This document shows, one piece after another, positions 52,895-63,261 of a stretch of 64,000 bases of DNA; position 1 is the stretch's first letter, and every line of letters begins with the position of its first letter. Under the pieces are notes generated by a model, which was not told where the DNA came from, did no database searches, and worked only from the letters and a program-made list of their open reading frames with translations. The DNA lies in assembly GCF_001006305.1 (NCBI RefSeq), contig NZ_LBHJ01000001.1, positions 1-64,000 on the forward strand, read 5' to 3'. A program made the translations under genes and the position numbers. The DNA comes from Silvibacterium bohemicum (GTDB taxonomy: Bacteria > Acidobacteriota > Terriglobia > Terriglobales > Acidobacteriaceae).

Positions 52895-54478
52895 CTAGTG
52901 GCGGAAATGCCTCATTCCAGTGAAGACCATGGCCACGCCGAGCCGGTCGGCGGCGGCGATCACGTCGCCGTCCTTGACCGATCCGCCGGGTTGGATCACG
53001 GCCGTCGCTCCGGCGGAGACTACGGTTTCCAGGCCGTCGGGGAAGGGAAAGAAGGCATCGGAGGCGGCGACGCAGCCCTGCAGCGGAAGCACGGCTTTGA
53101 GGGCTCCGAACCTGGCCGCATCCACGCGGCTCATCTGGCCGGCGCCCACGCTGAGCGTCTGGCCGTTGCGGGCGTAGACGATGGCATTGGACTTCACATG
53201 CTTGCAGACCCGCCAGGCAAAGAGCAGTGCGGCCAGCTCGTCTTCCGACGGCTGGCGAGCGGTCACGATCTTGAGTTCCGCCGCGGTGATGTGGCCGTGG
53301 TCGGCGTCCTGGAGAAGAGCGCCGCCCGACACCTGCTTGAGCACCTGGGCGACCGACGCCGGCTTCACTTCCACGAGACGCAAGTTCTTCTTGGCGGCGA
53401 AGCGGGCCTTGGCTCCTTCGCTGAAGGACGGAGCGGCAATGGCTTCGACGAAGAGCTTGGCGATCTCTTCCGCGGCGGCTTCATCTACCTCGCGATTGAT
53501 GCCGATGACGCCGCCGAAGGCGGAGACGGGATCGGCAGCCAGCGCCTTCTGGTAGGCCTCGAGGATGGTCGCTCCGGTGGCTGCGCCGCAGGGGTTGGTG
53601 TGCTTGATGATGGCTACGCCGGGGGCATCGAACTCCTGGGCCAGATCCCAGCAGGCGTCGAGGTCGACCAGGTTGTTAAAGCTCAACTCCTTGCCTTGCA
53701 GCTGTGTAGCGCCGGCAATGCCCAGCCCGGAGCCGTCCGAATAGAGAGCGGCGCGCTGATGCGGGTTCTCCCCGTAGCGCAAGGACATGGCCAGCGGATA
53801 GGAGATGCGGAGGGTCTGCGGGAACGGGGCTTGAGCAGGATCGGCAAAACGCACCGGCACGTCGGACTGCTCGGCCGACTCAATCTTCTCGAGCGCGTTG
53901 GCGATGGCGGTATCGTACGCGGCAGTCACCGCGAAGGCCTGCTTAGCCAGCTTCCAGCGGGTCTCGCGCGAAAGTGCGCCGCTGTTGGATGCCAACTCAC
54001 CGGCGAGGGCTTCGTAGTCCGATGCAGCAGTGACGATGGCCACGTCCTCGAAGTTCTTGGCGGCCGAGCGGACCATTGACGGACCGCCGATGTCGATGTT
54101 TTCAATCAGGTGGGCAAAGGACGCGCTGGGATTTGCCGCGGTCTTCTCGAAGGCGTAAAGATTCACCACCACCATGTCGATGGGTTGGATATCGTGCGCT
54201 TGCACTGCGGCGCGGTGCTCGGCGTTACCGCGGATGTGCAGAATGCCGCCATGAACCTTGGGGTGGAGGGTCTTCACGCGGCCGTCGAGCATCTCAGGAA
54301 AGCCGGTGAGCTCGGAGATGTCGAGGACAGGCAGCCCCGCTTCGCGCAGGGTGCGCGCCGTTCCGCCGGTCGAAACCAGCTCGACACCGAGTTCGGACAG
54401 CTGTTTTGCAAAGGGACCGAGCCCGGATTTATCGGTAACACTGAGGAGTGCGCGTCGCACCTGCTTATTGCCGCTCAA
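52895..54478 (-). CDS. purH: bifunctional AICAR transformylase/IMP cyclohydrolase
   Basis: A 527-residue enzyme that performs the last two steps of IMP synthesis. The N-terminal cyclohydrolase (MGS-like) part begins '[21 protein letters not shown]' and includes '[14 protein letters not shown]'. The C-terminal transformylase part holds '[13 protein letters not shown]', '[13 protein letters not shown]' and the catalytic '[13 protein letters not shown]'. Length is normal. Divergent from the rhomboid gene. Confidence 0.96.
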   Translation of the reverse strand: MSGNKQVRRALLSVTDKSGLGPFAKQLSELGVELVSTGGTARTLREAGLPVLDISELTGFPEMLDGRVKTLHPKVHGGILHIRGNAEHRAAVQAHDIQPIDMVVVNLYAFEKTAANPSASFAHLIENIDIGGPSMVRSAAKNFEDVAIVTAASDYEALAGELASNSGALSRETRWKLAKQAFAVTAAYDTAIANALEKIESAEQSDVPVRFADPAQAPFPQTLRISYPLAMSLRYGENPHQRAALYSDGSGLGIAGATQLQGKELSFNNLVDLDACWDLAQEFDAPGVAIIKHTNPCGAATGATILEAYQKALAADPVSAFGGVIGINREVDEAAAEEIAKLFVEAIAAPSFSEGAKARFAAKKNLRLVEVKPASVAQVLKQVSGGALLQDADHGHITAAELKIVTARQPSEDELAALLFAWRVCKHVKSNAIVYARNGQTLSVGAGQMSRVDAARFGALKAVLPLQGCVAASDAFFPFPDGLETVVSAGATAVIQPGGSVKDGDVIAAADRLGVAMVFTGMRHFRH

Positions 54479-54620
54479 AGGAGTGCTCCTGACTTGCTGT
54501 TCGGAATATCTAACGCTCGTATCGAGTTTATCGGGTTATGTTGTGCAAACGCACGGCGGGGCGAACATCGAACCAGCTGCCGGTGCGGCTGACGTTATAG
54601 TGAAAGAAGACGAATTCTTT

Positions 54621-55592
54621 ATGGATCAGGCAGGGCAGCAGCGCGGCTCTTTCGAGGGCGGCAACGGAAGCACCGAACCGGGCTATCGTTATTCCCGCAT
54701 CGAGCCGGACATTCTTCCTCCGGATGGACGTACCGGCGGGCATGAAACTAACCCGCAGCCCTACTATGTTCCTGCCGTTGAGACGGAGCAGTACCAAGGG
54801 CCTGGCTACCAGGGGCCGGGATACGGCAACCCGCCGCCGTCCGGTCCCAGACGCCGCACGACCTGGGCTTTTGCGCCCGCTACGTACACCTTGCTGGGGA
54901 TCAACTGCGCCGTTTTTCTCTGCATGCTGCTGGCCGGCGTGTCGATTATTTCTCCCACTCCGGAGCAACTGCTGCGCTTCGGCGCGAACTATGGGCCGGC
55001 AGTCCTGCTCGGCGGGGAATGGTGGCGGCTGATTACCGCCATGTTCGTTCACGTGGGCATCATCCATATCGCAACGAACATGTGGTGCCTGTGGAACTTG
55101 GGCCTGCTCGCGGAACCGCTGATGGGACCGATGGGCGTGGTCGCCGCTTATGTGCTGACCGGCTTTGCCGGCAACCTGCTGAGCATCGCGGTGCATCCGG
55201 GCGTTGCCAATGGCAGCGAAGGCATCGTGGGCGCTGGAGCCTCAGGCGCGATCTTCGGACTGGCCGGCGTGCTGATTCTGCTGCTCAAGTCTCCGCTTTT
55301 GCCGCTGCCCAAAGAGGAGCTGAAACGGCTGCGCTGGAGCGTGATCCAGTTTTCTATCCTTAACTTCGGCATCGGGCTATACACGGCCTTCGGCAAGAGC
55401 CCGGTCCAGATCGACAACATGGCGCATCTGGGCGGGTTTCTGAGCGGGCTCGCTCTGGGAGTGCCGCTGGTGCCGCGCATCGGAGCGCCGCGGGAGCTGT
55501 TTAAGCGCCGCCGGCTGATGGCGGTGGCGGGCATCGGCTTCCTTCTGGTGCTGATTGCCTTCGGGTTGCACTCGTTCTGGCGCCCGGCGTAG
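54621..55592 (+). CDS. rhomboid-family intramembrane serine protease
   Basis: A 323-residue membrane protease. A soluble N-terminal region (about 1-80, Gly/Pro/Tyr-rich) precedes six to seven transmembrane helices. The catalytic Ser is in 'GAGASGAIFGLAG' and the partner His in 'IDNMAHLGGFLSG'; the conserved 'HVGIIHIATNMWCLW' is also present. Such proteases cut other membrane proteins. The ATG at 54621 is preferred because the upstream open frame overlaps purH on the opposite strand. A hairpin lies downstream. Confidence 0.9.
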   Translation: MDQAGQQRGSFEGGNGSTEPGYRYSRIEPDILPPDGRTGGHETNPQPYYVPAVETEQYQGPGYQGPGYGNPPPSGPRRRTTWAFAPATYTLLGINCAVFLCMLLAGVSIISPTPEQLLRFGANYGPAVLLGGEWWRLITAMFVHVGIIHIATNMWCLWNLGLLAEPLMGPMGVVAAYVLTGFAGNLLSIAVHPGVANGSEGIVGAGASGAIFGLAGVLILLLKSPLLPLPKEELKRLRWSVIQFSILNFGIGLYTAFGKSPVQIDNMAHLGGFLSGLALGVPLVPRIGAPRELFKRRRLMAVAGIGFLLVLIAFGLHSFWRPA

Positions 55593-55613
55593 GTTACCGC
55601 CAAAAACAGCAAA

Positions 55614-55635
55614 CCCCGGCTTGCGGAAGCCGGGG
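55614..55635 (-). terminator. intrinsic terminator
   Basis: CCCCGGCTT and AAGCCGGGG pair around GCGG. Read on the minus strand, it is followed by TTTGCTGTTTTT, so it best serves the XRE gene; it also lies 22 nt after the rhomboid stop. Confidence 0.8.
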
Positions 55636-55683
55636 CCTGACTTGTATCTAAACCTCAAGCGTCGGGGAATCGCCTCAAAATCA

Positions 55684-56037
55684 CTACCGGACAGCAGTGG
55701 CCGCGAACTTCTTTACCATGGCCAGCAATAGTTTGCGATCGCTGTCGTTTAAGTTCGACGAATAACGGCGAATTTGGGTTAGGAAACGAAGCTCGTCGTC
55801 GGTAAGCTTCTGAGGATTCAACTCACGGCCGAGCGAGTCTTCGGCGAAGAACTGAGCCAACGGAAGATCCAGCGCTTGAGCGATTTTTGCCAGCGTGTCG
55901 AGAGAGGGAACGGTATGACCGTTCTCAACCCGAGACAGATAGCAACGCAACAATCCGGTGCGTTTCTCGATGTCGCCTTGAGAAAGCCCCTTCTGGAGGC
56001 GGTAGCCCCGGATAGTTGTTCCAATTTTCATAGACAT
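55684..56037 (-). CDS. XRE-family transcriptional regulator
   Basis: A 117-residue protein with an N-terminal helix-turn-helix ('GTTIRGYRLQKGLSQGDIEKRTGL' through 'LARIAQALDLPLAQFF', about residues 5-65) and a C-terminal helical tail ('DDELRFLTQIRRYSSNLNDSDRKLLLAMVKKF') likely for dimerisation. Met1 and Met3 are both possible starts. The regulated genes are unknown; the 158-nt upstream gap shows no clear operator. Confidence 0.87.
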   Translation of the reverse strand: MSMKIGTTIRGYRLQKGLSQGDIEKRTGLLRCYLSRVENGHTVPSLDTLAKIAQALDLPLAQFFAEDSLGRELNPQKLTDDELRFLTQIRRYSSNLNDSDRKLLLAMVKKFAATAVR

Positions 56038-56195
56038 TGCCTATGACCGCACTTTCCCCTTCGGTACTTCAAGGTGGGTTTTAAGAGGTGTTGGCTGCAT
56101 AGTTAACACGCTAAAAGGGCATATGCAAGAACTATTTTGGTTTAGCGGCTACCGCGGTACTAAAGCGAACCAAAGTTGAGGCATCCGTAAACTAC

Positions 56196-56696
56196 TCACC
56201 AGGTATCTCCACCAGAAGGTGGAGGCCATACTCCAATAAGTTGTTGAAGTAATATGATACGGCCCAAGTGATACGCATTATGGGCAGCAATTCCTTCTAT
56301 CTGATCGCGCACAGGCATCACGCGAGATACCTCTGTGCCTTGGGAGAGACATTGGACGGGCTGGGCCAGCTGCTCCGGGCTGCCTGCGATTGCAGCCGCT
56401 GTCTGGAGCCCGCGGAGAAAACGATTTTTCAGGCGTGGCCATTCTTCGCTCGTAGAAGCGGGGGTGGTCGAAGCAGGGAAGCCCTCGCTGGCATGCTCGG
56501 GGTAGGGCGTCGGCTTGCCGGCGATCCAATCCAGGGATAACTCCATCCAGAAGGCCAGATGCCAGACCTCTTCATAAATGGAGTGCGGGGCGCCGGGGAT
56601 TCTTCGATGGGCCAGATGGCCGTCGACCGCCTCCAGCACATGGGCTGGAGGAGCTCCCACGCCGTTTGCGATCAGGGTGCGCTGCAGCTCGTTCAT
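56196..56696 (-). CDS. DinB-family protein
   Basis: A 166-residue four-helix-bundle protein of the DinB/YfiT type. Metal-ligand histidines appear in 'IYEEVWHLAFWMELSLDW' and 'EGIAAHNAYHLGRIILLQQL'. Members are thiol-dependent metalloenzymes (for example bacillithiol or mycothiol transferases) or damage-inducible proteins of unknown reaction. Start at 56696 has AGGAGA upstream. The 237 nt beyond it contain no gene. Confidence 0.88.
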   Translation of the reverse strand: MNELQRTLIANGVGAPPAHVLEAVDGHLAHRRIPGAPHSIYEEVWHLAFWMELSLDWIAGKPTPYPEHASEGFPASTTPASTSEEWPRLKNRFLRGLQTAAAIAGSPEQLAQPVQCLSQGTEVSRVMPVRDQIEGIAAHNAYHLGRIILLQQLIGVWPPPSGGDTW

Positions 56697-56933
56697 GGAA
56701 TTTCTCCTTTGAATGAGGGCATCTTAACCGTTGCGGTTTTCGAAGGTGCTTATGATAGCGATGAAGCGCTATGAATGCATCATGAGGGCGGCTTTTTCAA
56801 TTTGTTTGCGATTGTTCGGAATGACGCCGCATTTTTCAGTACGGTCACAGTTGGAAGCAATATCGCAGGCCGGGATTGCAGACCTGGCGCGATATCTCTA
56901 CATCGCACAGCTTGAGTCGACGGACAGGTTCGC

Positions 56934-57833
56934 ATGGGCTTGAAGGACACAACCAAGGGAGTGGTGCACACCTGCCGCGAAACCGCTAGCCTGCTGGTGG
57001 TTGTGTACCGCGAGCTGTGGCGGACCCGGGTCTTCACCATTGCCGCGGCGCTGGCCTTCTACTTTCTGCTGTCGCTGGTTCCGCTGATCGTGATTTTTTC
57101 CTCCCTGCTGCAGTTCCTGCCCATTCCGGATGTGTTCCAGAAGATGCTAGATCTGATGGCCGAACTGGTTCCGGCGGACTCGATGACCTTCGTCGAGTCG
57201 CTGGTGGCTAGCGTCCTTACTCCGGCGCGGGGCAAGCTGCTCTCCTTCGGCGTGGCCGGATATCTCTGGGCAGCGGCCGGAGGCTTTTCTTCGCTCATCG
57301 AGGCCCTCAACATCGCTTATGACGTTGCGGATTCGCGGGCCTGGTGGCGCGATCGGCTGCGCGCCCTGGTGCTTACCTTCACCAGCGGGGGACTGGTTTC
57401 AGCTTCGCTGCTGATGCTGATTGCCGGTCCCCGCTTCGGCCACTTCCTGACGGAATTCTTTCCGGCGTTCATGGGGTTCGAGCATGTATGGCCGGTACTG
57501 CGGTTGGGATTCACCTTCCTGACCTTTGTCGTCAGCCTGGAGCTGATCTACTACCTCGGCCCGAACGCGAAGCACAGCTTCTCTTCTACACAGCCGGGAG
57601 CGCTCTTTGCGATAGCGGTGTGGTTTCTAGGATCGACGGGGCTGAGCTTCTACCTTGGCCATCTTTCTAACTACAACGCAACCTATGGATCGATGGGCGC
57701 GCTGGTGGGGCTGATGCTGTGGTTCTATCTCACCGGGCTGGCCATTCTGATCGGAGCGGAGTTGAACGCGGAGCTGGCCAAGCGGCGCGCGCTGCAGGCC
57801 GGTGCGGAGTGCGTGATTCCGGCTGCGGGATAA
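56934..57833 (+). CDS. YihY/virulence-factor BrkB family membrane protein
   Basis: A 299-residue inner-membrane protein with about six transmembrane helices, starting at 'IAAALAFYFLLSLVPLIVIF', the family's signature first helix. Other blocks are 'LWAAAGGFSSLIEALNIAYD' and 'YGSMGALVGLMLWFYLTGLAILIGAELNAEL'. The old link with ribonuclease BN was an error; the function is not settled, though lipid or polymer transport has been suggested. The start is assigned by family alignment; its ribosome site is weak. Confidence 0.92.
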   Translation: MGLKDTTKGVVHTCRETASLLVVVYRELWRTRVFTIAAALAFYFLLSLVPLIVIFSSLLQFLPIPDVFQKMLDLMAELVPADSMTFVESLVASVLTPARGKLLSFGVAGYLWAAAGGFSSLIEALNIAYDVADSRAWWRDRLRALVLTFTSGGLVSASLLMLIAGPRFGHFLTEFFPAFMGFEHVWPVLRLGFTFLTFVVSLELIYYLGPNAKHSFSSTQPGALFAIAVWFLGSTGLSFYLGHLSNYNATYGSMGALVGLMLWFYLTGLAILIGAELNAELAKRRALQAGAECVIPAAG

Positions 57834-58541
57834 ATGAAATCGATGTTTCTGCAGATCATTGATTCGGGGCGTGTTTCTTAACGGAGCCGGCGACCAAGTG
57901 AGTCATTTCCAATGACTATCCTTTGTCTTCAAGGAATTGGCGGCAGTGAAGACAAATTAGTGATTGCGCCGGCAGACTGCAGGTCCTTCGACTCGCTTTG
58001 CTCCCTCAGGATGACAACTTCCAAGAGGATGTCAACAGAGCTAGGTATCTTCTAAAACTCTCGGCGGCCTGGCTGTTTCATTGAAGAAGGGAAGGCCTCT
58101 ATCTCCATTTTATCAAGTTGAGAATCAAGACCCGCCAGGCTTGCAGGTATTTAATTTTTACGAATGTTGTAGATGTAGAAGATTTGCGCGGACGGGTGTC
58201 GACAACCTGTTCGATCGCTCGAATCGGGATCTTCTCCGAGATCCGAAATTGAAAGCCGATTCGCGAAGGACGGCGACCTCATCGGCGAGATGAAATCCGC
58301 TCGGGAATAAAACCGGGAACCTCGTGTCTTATCCAAAACAAGAGTGTTGATTGTTTGTTGTCTGTCCCTTTGGGGCGATCCAATCCCATCTCCAGGATAT
58401 CTGCGATATCTGCGCACGCGCGAGGAGCGGTGTGTCCGGGTGAGCGGGAGGAAGATTCCGAAAACATAAAACCTTCTTTTCACCGAGGTCGCCTGGCGCG
58501 ATCGCGTTGAAACATATGCAGGACTTTTTGGAGAGCATTTT
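57834..58541. other. 708-nt region without a recognisable gene
   Basis: Only short open frames, none with a plausible ribosome site or protein-like composition. At about 57979-58018 there is CTTCGACTCGCTTTGCTCCC followed by TCAGGATGACAA, which I believe resembles a sequence scattered through many acidobacterial genomes. GGAGAG at 58529-58534 is the ribosome site of the receptor gene that follows. Confidence 0.55.
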
Positions 58542-61500
58542 ATGAGTTGTAGTAACAAACGAAACAGAATCGATTTTTCTAGCTTGGCCATGACTATCCG
58601 GGATTTGGCCGTCCCGGCTGTGATTTTCGCACTGCTCCTGTTTTGCTTTTGCGGCGTCCTGAACGCGCAGGTCGATACGGGACAGGTCTCCGGTACTATT
58701 TCCGATCCGGCGGGCTCGGTGCTGACCGGGGTGACGGTCGCGGCTCGCAATCTGGGCACGAACGCTGTGCGCAATGTTACGGCTAGCCAAAACGGCTTCT
58801 ATGAATTTGCCGATCTTGCGTCCGGGAAATACGAGCTTCGTGTAGAAGCTCCGGGCTTCGCGGTATTCGCGCAGCAGTTCGAGGTGACGGTCGGCGGGCA
58901 TTTTGCGCTGAATGTGAAGCTTTCGGTTGCCAGCGCCTCGGAGGAGGTGACCGTCAGTGCGGCAGGGGGGATTCAGGTCAACGCCCAGACTCAGGAGCTA
59001 TCGCAGGTCGTCAGCTCGGAGCAGGTGACGCAACTGCCGTCGCTGACGCGCAATCCGTATGACTTCGTTGCCATTTCCGGCAATGTAAGCAACGGCGACC
59101 GGGCGCAAGGCCACGATCAGAACAGCACTTCGCGCGGCGTCAACTTTTCGCTGAACGGCCAGCGCTCGACGGGCACCGACATCCTGCTCGACGGTGTCGA
59201 GAATATCGAGTTGTTCAACGATGCGGTAGGCCAGACGGTTCCGATCGATTCGGTGCAGGAATACCGCGTTACGACCAATAATTTTGCGGCGCAGTATGGC
59301 CGTGCCTCCGGTGGCGTGGTTAACGTCATCACCAAAGCCGGCAGCAACGCGTTCCATGGCAGCGCGTGGGAGTTCAATCGCCTCTCCGCGTATACCTCGA
59401 ACACCTACGACAACGATGCGAATGGAATTCCGAAGGGCACGTATACGCGCAACCAGTTTGGATTCGCGGTGGGTGGCCCGATCGTGAAGAACAAGCTGTT
59501 CTTCTTCGAGAGCACCGAGTGGCTGAGAACGCGCAGCTCGGCGAACTCGATCGCACTGGTTCCCGATCAAGCATTCCTGGCAGTGGCCTCGCCGAGCACC
59601 CGGGCTTTTTTCGCGGCGTACGGGCAGAATCAGCCAACGGCCAATGCTGGAATCATCACCCAGCAGCAGATTGTGAAAGGCTCCGGCGCTGCCTTCGGAC
59701 CCATGTTCAGCGCGCTTGCGCCGACCACGCCGATTTTCGACCGGGTGAGCTACTCTTCGCCGACCGATGCCGGGGGCGGTGCGCCCACGAACCAGTTTTA
59801 TCTCGACGGCCGGGTGGACTATAACTTCAGCGACAAGACGCAGACCTACGTTCGCTATGCGCTGCAGAAGCTTACGAATACCAACGGGTTCGATTCTTCG
59901 TCGCCTTACTCGCAATTCGATATCGGCGACGATGCCACGAATAATTCAGTTCTTTGGAACATCTCCCATATCTTCAATCCGCACCTTTTGACGAATACCA
60001 AGCTGAGCTATACCCGCTTTAATCTGAACCAGACCTTCGACACGGCATTGCAGGGCGCTCCGTCGTTGTACCTCTTTCCCAGCGCGACGATTCTCGGCAC
60101 TCCGACGATCTTCCCCGGCTTCTGGTCGACGAACCCGGATTCACTCACGAACGGATTGCCATTCGGCGGACCGGAAAACACCATCCAGTGGAACCAGGAC
60201 GTCACCTATTCGCGCGGCGCTCACGAATTGCAGTTTGGCACGCAGGTGATTTACCTGCAGGACAACGAGGCAGCGGGGATCTTCGCTCAGGCCGACGAAC
60301 AGCTGGGCACAAACCAGGCCAACTCGCTCGAAAACTTTCTGTCCGGCAACGTCTCGCGTTTTGCCGGCGCCGTTTATCCGCAGGGAAAACTGCCTTGCGC
60401 GGAAAACTACCTCACGGGCGGCCTCGCGCAGACTCCGCAATGCACCATCAATCTGCCCGCGACTCAACCGAGCTTTGCGCGCAGCAATCGGTTCCATGAC
60501 TGGGCCGCTTATGCGCAGGACTCATGGAAGGCGCGACCCGGGCTGACGCTGAATTATGGCGTGCGCTATGAGTACTATGGCGTGCAGCACAACAACAACC
60601 AGAATCTCGATTCGAACTTTTACTTCGGCGCCGGCCCGGGCATCGGTGAAGAGGTTCGCAATGGCCAGGTGCTGACGGCTCCGAACAGCCCCAATCACCG
60701 GCTGTGGAATCCGAGCTACGGCACGGTGGCTCCGCGGGTTGGCTTTGCCTATGACATCACCGGCGACGGCAAGACTTCGGTCCGCGGTGGCTTCGGCATC
60801 AGCTATGAGAGGAACTTCGGCAACATCACCTTCAATATCATCGAGAACCCGCCGAACTATGCGGTAGTCGAGATCACTTCGGGGACGCCGATCACGGTGT
60901 CCAGCGCGGGACCCCTGGCTGCTAATGGGGGATCGGTGGCGCTTCCGCCGACGGAACTGCGCCAGGTCGATCCGAACATTAAGACTGCGCAGACACAATT
61001 CTGGTCGCTGGCGCTGGAGCGGCAGATTGTTCCGAATACCGTGCTGTCTTTGCAATATGCCGGCGCACGCGGTATTCACCTGTACGACATCAAGGATTTC
61101 AATTCCCAGGGCGCCGGCAATGTGCTGCTGGGCGACCCCTTGCGCGCACCGGGTGAAGATCCATCCGACTTTCATTACTCGCGGTTGAATAATCAGTACA
61201 CGTCGATCAACACTCGCGGCTCGAATGGAGATTCGTACTACGACGCTTTGAACATCAGCCTGCAGTCCACGAACCTGGCGCACACCGGGCTAAATATCAC
61301 GGCGAACTATACCTACAGCCATAACATCGACGACATCAGCTCGACCTTCTCCGAAAGCAACAGCGCCAGCAACGGAGTGGGAAATCTGGGCTATCTCGAT
61401 CCTGAAAACCCAGGGCTTGATCGCGGCAATTCGGATATCGATCTTCGGCAGCGTTTCGTCCTGGCTCCTATCTGGAATACGCCGTGGTTCGAGGGGCAGA

Positions 61501-62078
61501 GAGGATGGAAGGCGAAGTCGCTCAGCGGCTATCACGTCTCCGGAATCTACCAGGTGCGGAGCGGAACGCCATTCTCGGTTTCTGACAGCAGCAACTCCCT
61601 AAACGCAGGCTCCGGCTATGGGATTCCGCGCTACGCTCCGGCTGCGGGCACAGCCCAGAAGCTGACCAAGAGCGCAATCGGCTCGAACTTCAACGGCACT
61701 CCGAATAACTTCCTGCTGGCGAACTTGCCGGCCGCGCTGAGTTATGGGAATCCGGCTCTGGGCGGCATCTCGGACTTCGGTCCCTACCCGGCATCTATGA
61801 CGGGACGGAACTACTTTACGGGGCCGGGCGCGTGGAATCTGGATTTGGCGGTGAGCAAGACCATCCCCATTACCGAGAAGCTGTCGTTGGAAGCGCGAGC
61901 GGAAGGATTCAATATCCTCAACCACTCGAACCTCTACGAGGACGGTGTCCAGAACGACGTAGCGCAATCGGGCTACGGGGTTCCCATTCCCATCCAGGCG
62001 AAGAAGGGCGGAGTCAGCAGCAGCAGCGCGGGGGATGAGCGCCGCTTCGGCCAGTTCGCGTTGAAAGTTAACTTTTAG
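58542..62078 (+). CDS. Oar-like TonB-dependent outer-membrane receptor
   Basis: An 1178-residue receptor with a signal peptide (hydrophobic to about residue 45, ending NAQ), a carboxypeptidase-regulatory-like domain (about 48-135), a plug (about 140-280) containing 'GVNFSLNGQRSTGTDILLDG', and a beta-barrel ending in Phe ('FGQFALKVNF'). It is a different paralogue from the receptor at 18.7-22.7 kb. The start is supported by GGAGAG 7 nt upstream. The substrate is unknown and no transporter or hydrolase gene is adjacent. Confidence 0.92.
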   Translation: MSCSNKRNRIDFSSLAMTIRDLAVPAVIFALLLFCFCGVLNAQVDTGQVSGTISDPAGSVLTGVTVAARNLGTNAVRNVTASQNGFYEFADLASGKYELRVEAPGFAVFAQQFEVTVGGHFALNVKLSVASASEEVTVSAAGGIQVNAQTQELSQVVSSEQVTQLPSLTRNPYDFVAISGNVSNGDRAQGHDQNSTSRGVNFSLNGQRSTGTDILLDGVENIELFNDAVGQTVPIDSVQEYRVTTNNFAAQYGRASGGVVNVITKAGSNAFHGSAWEFNRLSAYTSNTYDNDANGIPKGTYTRNQFGFAVGGPIVKNKLFFFESTEWLRTRSSANSIALVPDQAFLAVASPSTRAFFAAYGQNQPTANAGIITQQQIVKGSGAAFGPMFSALAPTTPIFDRVSYSSPTDAGGGAPTNQFYLDGRVDYNFSDKTQTYVRYALQKLTNTNGFDSSSPYSQFDIGDDATNNSVLWNISHIFNPHLLTNTKLSYTRFNLNQTFDTALQGAPSLYLFPSATILGTPTIFPGFWSTNPDSLTNGLPFGGPENTIQWNQDVTYSRGAHELQFGTQVIYLQDNEAAGIFAQADEQLGTNQANSLENFLSGNVSRFAGAVYPQGKLPCAENYLTGGLAQTPQCTINLPATQPSFARSNRFHDWAAYAQDSWKARPGLTLNYGVRYEYYGVQHNNNQNLDSNFYFGAGPGIGEEVRNGQVLTAPNSPNHRLWNPSYGTVAPRVGFAYDITGDGKTSVRGGFGISYERNFGNITFNIIENPPNYAVVEITSGTPITVSSAGPLAANGGSVALPPTELRQVDPNIKTAQTQFWSLALERQIVPNTVLSLQYAGARGIHLYDIKDFNSQGAGNVLLGDPLRAPGEDPSDFHYSRLNNQYTSINTRGSNGDSYYDALNISLQSTNLAHTGLNITANYTYSHNIDDISSTFSESNSASNGVGNLGYLDPENPGLDRGNSDIDLRQRFVLAPIWNTPWFEGQRGWKAKSLSGYHVSGIYQVRSGTPFSVSDSSNSLNAGSGYGIPRYAPAAGTAQKLTKSAIGSNFNGTPNNFLLANLPAALSYGNPALGGISDFGPYPASMTGRNYFTGPGAWNLDLAVSKTIPITEKLSLEARAEGFNILNHSNLYEDGVQNDVAQSGYGVPIPIQAKKGGVSSSSAGDERRFGQFALKVNF

Positions 62079-62094
62079 CCGCGGAATTTTGCGA

Positions 62095-62125
62095 AACAAA
62101 GGCACGGCTTCGGCCGTGCCTTTGT
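62095..62125 (+). terminator. intrinsic terminator of the receptor gene
   Basis: ACAAAGGCACGGC pairs with GCCGTGCCTTTGT around TTCG, a UUCG-type tetraloop, followed by TGTTT. It lies 17 nt after the stop. Confidence 0.9.
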
Positions 62126-62277
62126 TGTTTCCAGCGGAGGCTCTAGTCTCTTGAGTCACGAGTGTGTGGGACATGGAAGTCGCTCTGCTGCTGTGCCGGG
62201 CTTAAAAAAACTGCAGATCCCACCACTGCGCTACGGTCGGGAAGACAAATTGTGAGAGTAATCGCAGACTCAAGGCT

Positions 62278-63024
62278 CTAGGCCATGTGCATGCCGCCGT
62301 TGACGTCGAGGGTGTGGCCGGTGATGTAGGCGGCTTCCTCGGAGGCCAGGAAGCGGACGGCGTGGGCGACATCCTGCTCGGTGCCGGCGCGGCCGAGCGG
62401 AATCTGCGCCAGCATGGCTTCGAGCTGCTTCTCTTCGAGCACTCCGGTCATCGCGGTTTCGATATAGCCGGGCGCCACGGCATTCACGGTGATGCTGCGC
62501 GATGCCAGCTCGCGGGCCAGGGCCTTGGTGAAGCCGATGAGCCCAGCCTTGCTGGCGGCGTAATTGGCTTGTCCTGCCTGTCCGGTTTCGCCGACGATGC
62601 TGGTCATGTTGATGATCCGACCCCAGCGCGCTTTGAGCATGGAGCTCAGCACGGCCTGGGTCATCAGGAACTGGCCGGTGAGGTTGGTCTGGATGACGCT
62701 GTCCCAATCGGCGCGCTTCATGCGCAGCAAGAGCGTGTCCTTGGTGATGCCGGCGTTATTCACCAGGATGTCAATGCTGCCGAAGTGGGCGATGGCGGCC
62801 TTGGCTCCGGCCTTGATGGAGTCTTCGCTGGCGATGTCGATGGCGAAGACCTGGGCGGCGCCTCCGGCGGCGGTGATTTCAGCGGCGACGCCGGCCAATT
62901 TCGATTCATTGCGTGCGGCGAGAGCGATGCGGGCTCCGGCCTTGGCCAGCTCCAGTGCGCAGGCCCGGCCGATGCCCTGCGAGGCTCCGGTAACGAGTGC
63001 GGTTTTTCCTTCCAGTGATGCCAT
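62278..63024 (-). CDS. fabG: 3-oxoacyl-[acyl-carrier-protein] reductase
   Basis: A 248-residue short-chain dehydrogenase that reduces beta-ketoacyl-ACP with NADPH. It carries the 'TGASQGIGRA' nucleotide loop, 'NNAGIT', the catalytic Ser in 'NMTSIVGETG', and Tyr-x3-Lys in 'YAASKAGLIGF'. The ending 'ITGHTLDVNGGMHMA' is FabG-typical. No other fatty-acid genes are adjacent. Confidence 0.92.
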   Translation of the reverse strand: MASLEGKTALVTGASQGIGRACALELAKAGARIALAARNESKLAGVAAEITAAGGAAQVFAIDIASEDSIKAGAKAAIAHFGSIDILVNNAGITKDTLLLRMKRADWDSVIQTNLTGQFLMTQAVLSSMLKARWGRIINMTSIVGETGQAGQANYAASKAGLIGFTKALARELASRSITVNAVAPGYIETAMTGVLEEKQLEAMLAQIPLGRAGTEQDVAHAVRFLASEEAAYITGHTLDVNGGMHMA

Positions 63025-63096
63025 GCTTTTGGGGGTTCTCCAATGATTACCTGGGGATAATTATAAAAGAGCGGGGTGTAAGAGCAGGGTGGAAGA

Positions 63097-63126
63097 GCAG
63101 GGGTTAGGGTGTAGGGGTTAGGGTGG
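63097..63126 (+). repeat. G-rich inverted repeat, left arm (G-quadruplex-type)
   Basis: Thirty bases beginning GCAGGGGTTAGGGTG; runs of G at 63100-63103, 63107-63109, 63114-63117 and 63121-63123 meet the four-run G-quadruplex pattern. The reverse complement of 63834-63863 agrees with it at 24 of 30 positions. Confidence 0.75.
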
Positions 63127-63131
63127 ATGTT

Positions 63132-63160
63132 TCCACATCTCGGAGTCGAGTGGGCACCCA
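63132..63160 (+). repeat. palindromic element, degenerate copy C
   Basis: CCACATCTC is followed by GGAGTCGAGTGGGCACCC, matching copies A and B except that part of the right arm (ATG) is missing, so the hairpin is broken. Confidence 0.6.
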
Positions 63161-63261
63161 GCCCTTGCTCAATCCAGAATGCTGCTGACCATTGTCGTGC
63201 CTGACGGCTAGCTGCCATCCGGGATAGAATTAATACCAGGTAACACCTTGGAGTACCGCAC

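Noticed and set aside
58151-58774. A 207-codon minus-strand open frame upstream of the second receptor
   Set aside because: It overlaps the receptor's signal-peptide region on the other strand and has low-complexity, non-protein-like composition.
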